From positions 5,280,501 through 5,344,500 of the forward strand of contig NZ_CP023690.1 of the NCBI RefSeq assembly GCF_008704795.1: DNA of 64,000 bases. Direction: 5' to 3'. Below, one piece after another: positions 15,838-24,001 of the stretch. The stretch comes from Streptomyces spectabilis. Its GTDB lineage: Bacteria; Actinomycetota; Actinomycetes; Streptomycetales; Streptomycetaceae. The first letter of the stretch is position 1. The number at the start of each line of letters is the position of its first letter. The notes under the pieces were generated by a model. The model searched no databases. It had not been told where the DNA came from and worked only from the letters and a program-made list of their open reading frames with translations. The position numbers and the translations under genes were made by a program.

Positions 15838-16512
15838 TCAGCGCGACCGCTTGGCCAGGCGCTCCACGTCCAGGAGGATCACGGCGCGGGCCTCCAGGCG
15901 CAGCCAGCCGCGGCCCGCGAAGTCCGCGAGGGCCTTGTTGACCGTCTCGCGGGAGGCGCCGACGAGCTGGGCGAGCTCTTCCTGCGTGAGGTCGTGCACC
16001 ACGTGGATGCCCTCTTCGGACTGCACGCCGAAACGGCGGGACAGGTCGAGCAGGGCGCGCGCCACGCGGCCGGGGACGTCGGAGAACACGAGGTCCGACA
16101 TCTGGTCGTTGGTCTTGCGCAGGCGCCGGGCGACGGCGCGCAGCAGGGCGGCGGCCACCTCGGGGCGGGCGTTGAGCCACGGCTGGAGGTCGCCGTGGCC
16201 GAGGCCGAGCAGCTTGACCTCGGTGAGGGCGGTGGCGGTGGCCGTACGGGGGCCCGGGTCGAAGAGCGAGAGCTCACCGATGAGCTCGCCGGGGCCGAGG
16301 ACGGCGAGCATGTTCTCGCGGCCGTCGGGGGAGGTGCGGTGGAGCTTCACCTTGCCTTCGGTGACCACGTACAGGCGGTCTCCGGGGTCGCCCTCATGAA
16401 AGAGCGCGTCTCCGCGTGCGAGCGTCACCTCACTCATGGAGGCGCGGAGCTCCGCGGCCTGCTCGTCATCGAGCGCCGCGAAGAGCGGGGCGCGCCGCAG
16501 AACGTCGTCCAC
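15838..16512 (-). CDS. crp: Crp/Fnr family transcriptional regulator Crp
   Basis: A 224-residue cAMP receptor protein homologue, the same length as Streptomyces Crp. The cyclic-nucleotide-binding beta roll covers about 1-120 (LFHEGDPGDRLYVVTEGKVKL and GPGELIGELSLFDPGPRTATATA, the phosphate-binding cassette). The C-terminal winged helix carries LTQEELAQLVGASRETVNKAL (about 177-197), the DNA-recognition helix. In S. coelicolor Crp controls germination and antibiotic precursor supply. A site matching its GTG-N6-GNCAC consensus lies at 16577-16590, 65 bases upstream of the start, suggesting autoregulation. It is divergent from nth. Confidence 0.94.
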   Translation of the reverse strand: MDDVLRRAPLFAALDDEQAAELRASMSEVTLARGDALFHEGDPGDRLYVVTEGKVKLHRTSPDGRENMLAVLGPGELIGELSLFDPGPRTATATALTEVKLLGLGHGDLQPWLNARPEVAAALLRAVARRLRKTNDQMSDLVFSDVPGRVARALLDLSRRFGVQSEEGIHVVHDLTQEELAQLVGASRETVNKALADFAGRGWLRLEARAVILLDVERLAKRSR

Positions 16513-16986
16513 GAGTTCTCTCCTTGTCGACCTGCATCAGGGGACGGTGCCCCCAGTTTGCCGGACGGTTCAAACAGTGTGATCAGTCACTCAAGTCTGC
16601 CGCACTTGTGACGGAGGCAATGCGGAAGGGGGCCAATTGGGGGCCGATCCGGGGGATCGGCGCCGGATGCGGCCGCCCGGCCGGAGACCGGACACCCGCC
16701 TCCGGGCCCGTGAGAGCACAGGCCACAGCGGCGCGAAGCACGGTTACGCAGGATGATTCTGCTGTGGGCGAACACGCTTCCGCCACTGCTGAGAATCGGA
16801 CAAATCGGGCTGGTGTGGCGCGCTGGGGGAGGGCGCCGGGGGTGCGCTGGGGAGGGTGCGCTCCGGCGTGCGCCCGGCACCGGTCACCGCGGTCGGAGTC
16901 TCGGCCGGCACCTCGGCCGGTGCCCGCCGCGGTGACAAGTGCGCATCTCCGCCGCCGCTGTCGGTAGCGGCCCGTACGCTGGCCGC
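16513..16986. other. Divergent crp-nth upstream region
   Basis: 474 bp without a credible gene, containing the Crp-box candidate at 16577-16590 near crp. The rest is low in recognisable motifs. Short open frames here lack ribosome sites or family features. Confidence 0.5.
16577..16590. promoter_or_regulatory. Candidate Crp binding site upstream of crp
   Basis: GTGTGATCAGTCAC fits GTG-N6-GNCAC, the consensus reported for Streptomyces Crp, and is nearly palindromic. It lies 65 bases upstream of the crp start codon. Confidence 0.6.
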
Positions 16987-17952
16987 ATGGCGAATCAAGG
17001 CGCTTCACGGGCCGCTCGGCCCCCGGCGAAGAAGGTGTCGGACGCGGAGGTCCCCGCGAAGAAGGCCGCGGCCGCGAAGGCCCCGGCGAAGAAGGCCCCC
17101 GCGAAGCGGGCGCCGGCCGCGAAGGCGCCCGCCAGAAGTGTGAAGGCGCCCGCCGCGGCCAAGGGCGTGAAGGCCCCCGCCGCGCCCAGGACGCACACGG
17201 CCCTCGTCCGCCAGGCCCGCCGCATCAACCGCGAGCTCGCCGACGTGTATCCGTATGCGCACCCCGAGCTCGATTTCGAAAATCCGTTCCAATTGCTCGT
17301 GGCGACCGTCCTGTCCGCGCAGACGACGGACCTGCGGGTCAATCAGACGACACCGGCCCTCTTCGCCAAGTACCCGACCCCGGAGGACCTCGCCGCCGCG
17401 AACCCCGAAGAGGTCGAGGAAGTGATCCGGCCGACCGGGTTCTTCCGCGCCAAGACCCGGTCGATCATGGGCCTTTCCGCCGCTCTGCGGGACGACTTCG
17501 GCGGTGAGGTCCCCGGCCGCCTCGAAGACCTGGTGAAACTGCCGGGCGTGGGCCGCAAGACCGCCTTCGTCGTCCTCGGCAACGCCTTCGGGGTCCCCGG
17601 CATCACCGTGGACACCCACTTCGGCCGTCTCGTGCGCCGCTGGAAGTGGACGGAGGAGACCGACCCGGACAAGGTCGAGGCCGCCGTCGGCGCGCTCTTC
17701 CCCAAGAGCGACTGGACGATGCTGTCGCACCGCGTGATCTTCCACGGCCGCCGCATCTGCCACTCCCGCAAGCCCGCGTGCGGCGCCTGCCCGATCGCCC
17801 CCCTCTGTCCGTCGTACGGAGAGGGCGAGACGGACCCGGAGAAGGCCGAGAAGCTCCTGAAGTACGAGAAGGGCGGGCTGCCCGGACAGCGCCTCAAGCC
17901 CCCGCCGGACTACCCCGGCAAGCCCGCGCCGCCGCTCGGCGCCGCGGGGTGA
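16987..17952 (+). CDS. nth: Endonuclease III (base excision repair)
   Basis: A 321-residue DNA glycosylase/AP lyase. The catalytic core (about 70-300) has the helix-hairpin-helix LPGVGRKTA with the nucleophile K191, the catalytic D209 in VDTHFGR, and an iron-sulphur loop with C258, C265, C268 and C274 (C-X6-C-X2-C-X5-C). The first 66 residues are a Lys/Ala/Pro-rich extension with repeated PAKKA units, absent from E. coli Nth, probably a non-specific DNA-binding tail. The start is ATG at 16987; an in-frame ATG at 16939 would extend it by 16 residues. It removes oxidised pyrimidines. Confidence 0.93.
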   Translation: MANQGASRAARPPAKKVSDAEVPAKKAAAAKAPAKKAPAKRAPAAKAPARSVKAPAAAKGVKAPAAPRTHTALVRQARRINRELADVYPYAHPELDFENPFQLLVATVLSAQTTDLRVNQTTPALFAKYPTPEDLAAANPEEVEEVIRPTGFFRAKTRSIMGLSAALRDDFGGEVPGRLEDLVKLPGVGRKTAFVVLGNAFGVPGITVDTHFGRLVRRWKWTEETDPDKVEAAVGALFPKSDWTMLSHRVIFHGRRICHSRKPACGACPIAPLCPSYGEGETDPEKAEKLLKYEKGGLPGQRLKPPPDYPGKPAPPLGAAG

Positions 17953-18033
17953 TCGAGGAACCATCGGCGGGGCCGGTGGCGTTGTGGAGAGATGGAGGGA
18001 CGGACGGGGGAGCACGGGGGGACCGGGGTTCCG

Positions 18034-18987
18034 ATGACGCACGCGAGTGACACGCACACAGGCGGCAGGGACATGAGCGACGACGGCGAGAAGCACGGCA
18101 CGGACTCCCACGGGGCGCGGGGCCCCCACACCCACGAGACCCCGGACGGAGCCCGGCCCCACCCGCCCGGCGGCGCCCAGACGCACCCCGCCCCGGGCGC
18201 CCCGCGAGCGCGGCAGCCGTACGCCCCTCGCGCGCAGGCCGTCGGCGCCTCCCGCGCGCAGGGCGCCACCGCCCCCCGGGACACCCCGGGGCCTGCCGCC
18301 TCCGCCCCCCAAGACCACGGCCGGACCCCCCTCACCACCGAGGGCCTGCCCTCCTGGCTCGACCCCGTCGTGCGGGCGGCCGCCACGGTGCGGCCCGATC
18401 AGCTGAGCCGGTTCCTGCCCCCGGAAGGCGGCGGCGGGCGGCAGTCCGCCGTGCTCGTCCTCTTCGGAGAGGGCGAGCGGGGGCCCGAGCTGCTGCTCAT
18501 GGAGCGGGCCGGCTCGCTGCGCTCGCACGCGGGGCAGCCGTCGTTCCCCGGCGGCTCCCTGGACCCGGAGGACGGGGACCCGCGGGGCGAGGGGCCGCTG
18601 CGCGCCGCCCTCAGAGAGGCCGAGGAGGAGACCGGGCTCGACCCGCGCGGCGTCCAGCTCTTCGGGGTGCTGCCGAGCCTGTTCATCCCCGTGAGCGATT
18701 TCGTCGTGACCCCCGTCCTCGGCTGGTGGCGCGCGCCGAGCCCGGTGTTCGCCGTCGACCCGGCCGAGACCGCCCGGGTCTTCACCGTGCCCGTGTCCGA
18801 CCTCACGGACCCGGCGAACCGCGCGATGGCGGTGCACCCCCGTGGTCACCAGGGCCCCGCCTTCCTCGTGGAGTCCGCTCTGGTCTGGGGGTTCACCGCC
18901 GGGGTCATCGACAGGATCCTGCACTTCGCCGGGTGGGAGCGCCCCTGGGACAGGGACCGCCGCGTCCCGCTCGACTGGGGCTCATGA
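18034..18987 (+). CDS. CoA-pyrophosphatase-type NUDIX hydrolase
   Basis: The first 95 residues are low-complexity (His/Gly/Pro/Ala). The catalytic domain starts near LPSWLDPVVRAA. The CoA-pyrophosphatase extension LLLMERAGSLRSHAGQPSFPGG is followed directly by the NUDIX box GGSLDPEDGD...REAEEETGLD. This combination marks the NudL/PCD1 group that splits coenzyme A to 3',5'-ADP and phosphopantetheine. Start is uncertain: ATG codons at 17992, 18034 and 18073 are all in frame. I take 18034; 18073 is also plausible. It follows nth and precedes the MarP-like protease in the same direction. Confidence 0.85.
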   Translation: MTHASDTHTGGRDMSDDGEKHGTDSHGARGPHTHETPDGARPHPPGGAQTHPAPGAPRARQPYAPRAQAVGASRAQGATAPRDTPGPAASAPQDHGRTPLTTEGLPSWLDPVVRAAATVRPDQLSRFLPPEGGGGRQSAVLVLFGEGERGPELLLMERAGSLRSHAGQPSFPGGSLDPEDGDPRGEGPLRAALREAEEETGLDPRGVQLFGVLPSLFIPVSDFVVTPVLGWWRAPSPVFAVDPAETARVFTVPVSDLTDPANRAMAVHPRGHQGPAFLVESALVWGFTAGVIDRILHFAGWERPWDRDRRVPLDWGS

Positions 18988-19099
18988 CAAGGTTGCGGGG
19001 ACCGAGGCCACCGGGGCCGAGGACGGGCGCGGCCACGCGGGGCGTGGCGTGCGACGGCGACCGCGAGGCGGCGATTCATGCGAGGCGAGGACTGAATCG

Positions 19100-20302
19100 G
19101 TGAACGTGCTGGACATCCTGCTGCTGCTCGCCGCGGTGTGGTTCGCGATCGTCGGCTATCGCCAGGGCTTCGTCGTCGGCATCCTGTCCGTGATCGGCTT
19201 CCTCGGCGGCGGTCTCGTCGCGGTGTATCTGCTGCCCGTCGTCTGGGACGCCATGACCGACGAGGGCGCGAAGGTCACGACGACCGCGGCGGTGATCGCC
19301 GTCGTCGTGGTGATCGTCTGCGCCTCCGTCGGCCAGGCCTTCACCACCCACCTGGGCAACAAGCTGCGCCGGTACATCACCTGGCAGCCCGCCAGAGCCC
19401 TGGACGCCACCGGCGGCGCCCTGGTCAACGTGGTGGCGATGCTGCTGGTCGCCTGGCTGATCGGCTCCCTCCTCGCGGGCACGACGCTGCCGACGCTCGG
19501 CAAGGAGGTCCGCAACTCCAAGGTGCTGCTCGGCATCGACCGCGCCCTGCCCGGCCAGGCCGACACCTGGTTCACGGACTTCTCCTCGGTCCTCGCGAGG
19601 AACGGCTTCCCGCAGGTCTTCAGCCCGTTCTCGAACGAGCCGATCAAGGAGGTCCCGCCCCCGGACCCGAAGCTCGCCCGCAGCCAGGTCGCCGTCACCG
19701 CCAAGCGCTCCATCGTGAAGGTCAGCGGCGACGCGCACAGCTGCGGCAAGGCCCTCGAGGGCACCGGCTTCGTCTTCGCCCCGCGCCGCGTCATGACGAA
19801 CGCGCACGTGGTCGGCGGCGTGGACGAGCCCAGGGTCCAGATAGGCGGTGAGGCCGAGAAGTACGACGCCAAGGTCGTGCTCTACGACTGGGAGCGCGAC
19901 ATCGCCGTGCTCGACGTGCCCTCGCTGCCCGCCCCCGCCCTGAAGTTCGCCTCCGGCGACGCCGTGAGCGGCAACAGCGCCATCGTGGCGGGCTTCCCCG
20001 AGGACGGCCCGTACGACGTGCGCGCCGCGCGCGTCCGCGGCCGCATCACGGCCAAGGGCCCGGACATCTACCACCGGGGCACGGTCCGCCGCGATGTGTA
20101 CTCGCTGTACGCCACGGTCCGCCAGGGCAACTCCGGCGGACCGCTGCTCACCCCCAAGGGCGAGGTCTACGGCGTCGTGTTCGCCAAGTCCCTCGACGAC
20201 CCCGACACCGGCTACGCCCTGACGGCGGACGAGATCCGCGAGGACATCGAGCGCGGCCGCACCGCCAACCAGGAGGTCGACAGCCAGGGGTGCGCGCTCT
20301 AG
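19100..20302 (+). CDS. MarP-like membrane serine protease
   Basis: A 400-residue protein starting at GTG 19100. An N-terminal CvpA-like part has four membrane helices (about 4-22, 25-47, 62-80 and 105-127). A periplasmic trypsin-like domain follows, with H236 in TNAHVV, D267 in ERDIAVLD and S345 in GNSGGPL. Cysteines at 215 and near the C-terminus (398) match the regulatory disulphide pair of M. tuberculosis MarP, which supports acid and oxidative stress survival. The Streptomyces role is not known. An interspersed repeat with a terminator-like hairpin follows directly. Confidence 0.92.
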   Translation: MNVLDILLLLAAVWFAIVGYRQGFVVGILSVIGFLGGGLVAVYLLPVVWDAMTDEGAKVTTTAAVIAVVVVIVCASVGQAFTTHLGNKLRRYITWQPARALDATGGALVNVVAMLLVAWLIGSLLAGTTLPTLGKEVRNSKVLLGIDRALPGQADTWFTDFSSVLARNGFPQVFSPFSNEPIKEVPPPDPKLARSQVAVTAKRSIVKVSGDAHSCGKALEGTGFVFAPRRVMTNAHVVGGVDEPRVQIGGEAEKYDAKVVLYDWERDIAVLDVPSLPAPALKFASGDAVSGNSAIVAGFPEDGPYDVRAARVRGRITAKGPDIYHRGTVRRDVYSLYATVRQGNSGGPLLTPKGEVYGVVFAKSLDDPDTGYALTADEIREDIERGRTANQEVDSQGCAL

Positions 20303-20317
20303 GGGTGCGATACAGGA

Positions 20318-20394
20318 GCGCCCCGAAGGGGCGCGGGGCTACGTCGATGTGCGGCTCCGCCGCGTGGGCGCGACCAGCCACAGACGGCCCGCAG
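20318..20394 (+). repeat. Streptomyces intergenic repeat, copy A
   Basis: A hairpin GCGCCCC-GAA-GGGGCGC (20318-20334) is followed by CGGGGCTACGTCGATGTGCG and then a segment including GCGTGGGCGCGACCAGCCAC. The same layout recurs at 23909-23995, and elements of this kind are scattered 3' of genes in many Streptomyces genomes. Here it directly follows the MarP-like gene and its hairpin may serve as terminator. Confidence 0.8.
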
Positions 20395-20422
20395 ATTTCG
20401 CGCCGCGCCTCCCAGCGGAACG

Positions 20423-20623
20423 CTAGTCGCGCGTGTGCCGCAACCGCGCCGAGACCCAGCGCGCGCGGCGCCGCAGGATGCGCGGGATGCCGATGGCCTG
20501 TGCGGATGCCGAGTGCTCCGGGTAGCCCTGTTCGCGCGGGCCGCCGCCCCCCTCGTGGCCGTTCACCACGGTGGCCGTGCGGCGCTTGCGTGCTACGTCA
20601 CTGTAGTCGTGCGTCCAGCCCAT
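20423..20623 (-). CDS. Small basic hypothetical protein (66 aa)
   Basis: Encodes MGWTHDYSDVARKRRTATVV and 46 more residues, rich in Arg and Gly and without a membrane helix. Codon third positions are almost all G or C, as expected of a real gene. No domain is recognised and the ribosome site is weak. It resembles small conserved Streptomyces hypothetical proteins by its position between a protease gene and a hydrolase gene. It could be a false call. Confidence 0.55.
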   Translation of the reverse strand: MGWTHDYSDVARKRRTATVVNGHEGGGGPREQGYPEHSASAQAIGIPRILRRRARWVSARLRHTRD

Positions 20624-20755
20624 ACCCGGACGTGTGCCCGTGCCTCAAGGTCGGTAACCGCGCACAGGGGCCCCAATTGGCCTATGCGCCAGGCAATTGG
20701 CGTTCGTAGGACTGGCGTTCCCGCATTCGGGTGACGCCGTGGTCGGGCGGGGGCG

Positions 20756-21703
20756 TCAGCGGTCCGGCTCGGGGTCCTTCAGCCAGCTCACCAGCTCGTT
20801 GGAGAAGGCCACCGGGTCCTCCTCGTGGGGGAAGTGCCCCAGGCCGTCGAACAGCCGCCAGCGGTACGGCGCTTCGACGTACTCGCCGGAACCGGCCGCG
20901 CTGCGGGTGCGCATCACCGGGTCGAGGGATCCGTGCACATGGAGCGTGGGCACCCGCACCGGCCGCTTCATGCGCCGGTTGAACTGGATCCCGTCGGGGC
21001 GCGCCATGGACCGCACCATCCAGCGGTACGGCTCGATCGAGCAGTGCGCCGTCGAGGGGATGCACATCGCGCGGCGGTACGTCTCCACCGCCTCGTCGTC
21101 CGGGAGGCGCGGCCCGGACCAGTCCCGCATCAGGCGGCCCACCAGGGCGCCGTCGTCCGCGATGAGCTGGCGCTCCGGGACCCAGGGTCGCTGGAAGCCC
21201 CACACGTACGACCCGGCGGCGGTCTGCTTCATGTCCCGCAGCATCGCCGAGCGCCAGCGCCGGGGGTGCGGCATGGAGGTGACGGCGAGGCGGCGCACCA
21301 GCTTGGGCCGCATCACGGCGGCCGTCCAGGCGAGGTAGCCGCCCAGGTCGTGGCCGACGAGCGCGGCGTCGGGCTCGCCGAGGGAGCGCACCACGCCGGT
21401 GATGTCGAGGGCCAGGTTGGCCGGGTCGTAGCCGCGCGGGGTGCGGTCGCTGCCGCCGACGCCCCGCAGGTCCATCGCCACCGCGCGGAAGCCCGCGTCG
21501 GCGAGCGAGACGAGCTGGTGCCGCCAGGCCCACCAGAACTGCGGGAAGCCGTGGAGCAGCAGCACCAGCGGCCCGTCACCGAGCTCCGCGATGTGGAAGC
21601 GGGCGCCGTTGGCGGCGACGTCCCGGTGCGTCCAGGGTCCGTCGATGCGTACGGCCGACGCGGTCGCGGAGGCGTGCTGGGGGGGATTGGCGGGGTCCGT
21701 CAT
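20756..21703 (-). CDS. Alpha/beta hydrolase, epoxide-hydrolase-like
   Basis: A 315-residue alpha/beta-fold hydrolase. HGFPQFWW (51-58) is the oxyanion motif of epoxide hydrolases. The nucleophile elbow VGHDLGG places aspartate D119 where lipases have serine, and GLGHFPHEE near 290 supplies the catalytic histidine. This combination fits soluble epoxide hydrolases or haloalkane dehalogenases; the HGFP motif favours the former. Its ATG overlaps the stop of the upstream holin-like gene by 4 bases, so the two are co-translated. Confidence 0.88.
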   Translation of the reverse strand: MTDPANPPQHASATASAVRIDGPWTHRDVAANGARFHIAELGDGPLVLLLHGFPQFWWAWRHQLVSLADAGFRAVAMDLRGVGGSDRTPRGYDPANLALDITGVVRSLGEPDAALVGHDLGGYLAWTAAVMRPKLVRRLAVTSMPHPRRWRSAMLRDMKQTAAGSYVWGFQRPWVPERQLIADDGALVGRLMRDWSGPRLPDDEAVETYRRAMCIPSTAHCSIEPYRWMVRSMARPDGIQFNRRMKRPVRVPTLHVHGSLDPVMRTRSAAGSGEYVEAPYRWRLFDGLGHFPHEEDPVAFSNELVSWLKDPEPDR

Positions 21704-22200
21704 GGAGTCGAGCGTGCCACAGCGTCGGCCCGCTCACCCTTCTCGAGCTCAAGAGCGCTCTTCGCGGGGGTCACGGGGCGCGGATGCGGCTTGACGTTCT
21801 GCAGCACGGCGGCCGTCTCCTTGGCCGCGGCGGCGGCCTTCTGCGGGCCCTTGCCCTTGGCGGCCTTCTTGGCGAAGATCACGCCGATCCAAGCGAGCAC
21901 GCCCGCCACCAGGACGTTCGCGGCGAAGGACAGCACGAAGCAGATCGCGAGGTTCCAGCCGCTCCAGGTGCGGATGCCGTAGGCCAGGGCGAAGCTCAGC
22001 ATCGGCAGCGAGAAGATGAGGACGGCAATGGCCGCGATGAACGCGGCACTGCCGATCGCACCACGCTTGACGTCCTGCGTCAGCTGGGCTTTGACCAGCG
22101 CGATCTCGTCGTGCACCAGCTCCGACATCTCTTTGCTCGCCGCGGAGACGAGCTGGCCGAGGCTGCGTTCGGTGCCGACGGGACCGTCGGGTGCGCTCAT
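21700..22200 (-). CDS. Phage-holin-family (DUF1469-like) membrane protein
   Basis: A 166-residue protein with two membrane hairpin helices (about 65-88 and 95-120) flanked by an amphipathic N-terminal helix (LGQLVSAASKEMSELVHDEI) and a Lys/Ala-rich tail. This is the Streptomyces 'phage holin family' DUF1469 pattern; it is a chromosomal membrane protein, not evidence for a prophage. The start is ATG at 22200 with GAGGAG seven bases upstream. A longer frame upstream lacks such a site. Co-translated with the epoxide-hydrolase-like gene. Confidence 0.85.
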   Translation of the reverse strand: MSAPDGPVGTERSLGQLVSAASKEMSELVHDEIALVKAQLTQDVKRGAIGSAAFIAAIAVLIFSLPMLSFALAYGIRTWSGWNLAICFVLSFAANVLVAGVLAWIGVIFAKKAAKGKGPQKAAAAAKETAAVLQNVKPHPRPVTPAKSALELEKGERADAVARSTP

Positions 22201-22287
22201 CGCGTACTCCTCATTTCTCTGTCTGCCGGTCAGCGTGCGCAATCCTGCCGCCCGGGGACCGGCGCCGCGCGGAAGGTTCTGGACAGA

Positions 22288-23685
22288 TCATGCCGGACGG
22301 TGGTCCGGATCGCCCGATCCGGCCGACATTTCCGCCCGCCTGCGGTGCTCGGCGGCCTTCTTCTCGTAGATCTCCGCCATCCGCAAGTGGTAATCGGGAT
22401 TGTCCTGTTCGTAGATGTCCGGGATGCCGTCGAGGTCCTCGTCGCGCTCCTCGTCGTCGCACATCGCGCGGTACTTGCGGTTGCGGAGCTTCAGCAGGAC
22501 GGTGGCGAGCACGGCCGCGATCAGGGAGCCGACGAGGACCGCCGCCTTGACCTCGTCGGTGAGGGCGGGGTCGTCGCTGAAGGCGAGTTCGCCGATGAGC
22601 AGCGAGACGGTGAAGCCGATCCCGGCGAGCGAGGCGACCGCGAAGACGTCGGGCCAGGCCAGGTCGTCGTTCAGCTCGGCCCGGGTGAAGCGGGCGGCGA
22701 GCCAGGTGCCGCCGAAGATGCCGACCGTCTTGCCGAGGACCAGGCCGAGGACCACGCCGAGCGTCTCGGGCCGGGTGAAGACGTCGCCCAGTGCGCCGCC
22801 GGAGACCGCGACCCCGGCGCTGAACAGGGCGAACAGCGGCACCGCCAGGCCCGCGGAGACGGGGCGTACGAGGTGCTCGATGTGCTCGCCGGGGGAGTGC
22901 CCCTCGCCCTCCTCGCGGTGGCAGCGCAGCATCAGGCCCATGGCGACACCGGCGATGGTGGCGTGGACGCCGCTGTTGTACATCAGGCCCCAGATGACCA
23001 GGGCGAGCGGCACGTAGACGTACCAGCCGCGCACGCCCTTGCGCAGCAGCAGCCAGAAGACGGCGAGGCCGATGACGGCGCCGCCGAGCGCGGCGAAGTT
23101 CAGATCGCTGGTGAAGAAGATCGCGATGATCATGATCGCGAAGAGGTCGTCGACGACGGCGAGCGTGAGCAGGAAGGCGCGAAGGGCCGACGGCAGCGAG
23201 GTGCCGATGACCGCGAGGACCGCGAGCGCGAAGGCGATGTCGGTCGCGGTGGGCACGGCCCAGCCGTCCGTGGAGCCGCTGCCGACGGTGTTGACCAGCG
23301 TGTAGACGAGCGCCGGTACGGCCATGCCGCAGATCGCGGCGATGACGGGCAGCGCGGCGGCCTTGGGGTCGCGCAGGTCGCCCGCGACCAGCTCGCGCTT
23401 GAGCTCGATCCCGGCGACGAAGAAGAAGACCGCGAGCAGCCCGTCGGCGGCCCAGTGCTGGAGGGACAGGTCGAGACCGAGCGAGCCGGGGCCCAGATGG
23501 AAGTCCCGTACGCTCGCGTAGCTGTCCTTGAGCGGGGTGTTCGCCCAGATCAGGGCCGCGACGGCGGCGACGAGCAGTAGGACGCCGCCGACGGTCTCGG
23601 TGCGCAGCGCGTTGGCGACGAAGGTGCGCTCGGGCAGGGAGAGGCGTCCGAGGAACTTGCGGTTGCTGGGGGTGGGCGCGGCCAC
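22288..23685 (-). CDS. nhaA: Na+/H+ antiporter NhaA
   Basis: A 465-residue antiporter exchanging cytoplasmic Na+ (or Li+) for external H+. NhaA hallmarks are FFFVAGIELKRELVAGDL, PTATDIAFALAVLA and LTLAVVDDLFAIMIIA, the last holding the ion-binding aspartate pair in VVDDL. About 11-12 helices precede a soluble acidic tail of about 60 residues (DDEERDEDLDGIPDIYEQDN). The start is GTG at 23685 with CCGGAGG 8-10 bases upstream, in preference to an ATG 13 codons upstream that lacks a site. Confidence 0.94.
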   Translation of the reverse strand: MAAPTPSNRKFLGRLSLPERTFVANALRTETVGGVLLLVAAVAALIWANTPLKDSYASVRDFHLGPGSLGLDLSLQHWAADGLLAVFFFVAGIELKRELVAGDLRDPKAAALPVIAAICGMAVPALVYTLVNTVGSGSTDGWAVPTATDIAFALAVLAVIGTSLPSALRAFLLTLAVVDDLFAIMIIAIFFTSDLNFAALGGAVIGLAVFWLLLRKGVRGWYVYVPLALVIWGLMYNSGVHATIAGVAMGLMLRCHREEGEGHSPGEHIEHLVRPVSAGLAVPLFALFSAGVAVSGGALGDVFTRPETLGVVLGLVLGKTVGIFGGTWLAARFTRAELNDDLAWPDVFAVASLAGIGFTVSLLIGELAFSDDPALTDEVKAAVLVGSLIAAVLATVLLKLRNRKYRAMCDDEERDEDLDGIPDIYEQDNPDYHLRMAEIYEKKAAEHRRRAEMSAGSGDPDHRPA

Positions 23686-23870
23686 GGGAGTCGACCTCCG
23701 GTCGGTAGGCAGGGCTGAGCACATGCCGACCAGACTTCCCGGCGCACCTTGCGATTCTTGTCGCGTTGTTGACGTTGATCCTTAGCTTACCTAATCGCTT
23801 GGACGCGCGTGCGACGGGGGTATCCGGCGAAAGCCACTTTAGGGACAAAAGGCTCGCCCGGCAGGCGCGA

Positions 23871-23905
23871 AAAGGCACCCGGCGCGCGGAGCGCCGGGTG
23901 CCTTT
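23871..23905 (-). terminator. Terminator downstream of acsA
   Basis: Perfect 15-bp stem (23871-23885 with 23891-23905) with a 5-base loop GCGGA. Read on the minus strand it starts about 97 bases after the acsA stop. Confidence 0.8.
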
Positions 23906-23908
23906 GGG

Positions 23909-23995
23909 GCGCCCCAAAGGGGCGCGGGGCTGTGTCGATATGCGGCTACGCCGCGTGGGCGCGACCAGCCACGAACAACCCGCAGCCGACCGACG
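23909..23995. repeat. Streptomyces intergenic repeat, copy B
   Basis: A hairpin GCGCCCC-AAA-GGGGCGC (23909-23925), then CGGGGCTGTGTCGATATGCG and, further on, GCGTGGGCGCGACCAGCCAC. It matches copy A at 20318-20394 in order and spacing. Confidence 0.8.
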
Positions 23996-24001
23996 AGGGA
24001 A

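Larger units (their letters stand above)
23686..24001. other. Intergenic region between nhaA and acsA
   Basis: 316 bp without a gene. Near nhaA lies an A/T-richer tract (CTTAGCTTACCTAATC) suitable for a promoter. Then come the acsA terminator hairpin (23871-23905) and an interspersed repeat copy (23909-23995). Confidence 0.5.

Noticed and set aside
21700..22200. Holin-like protein as a sign of a prophage
   Set aside because: No other phage genes are near; DUF1469 membrane proteins of this kind are ordinary chromosomal genes in Streptomyces.
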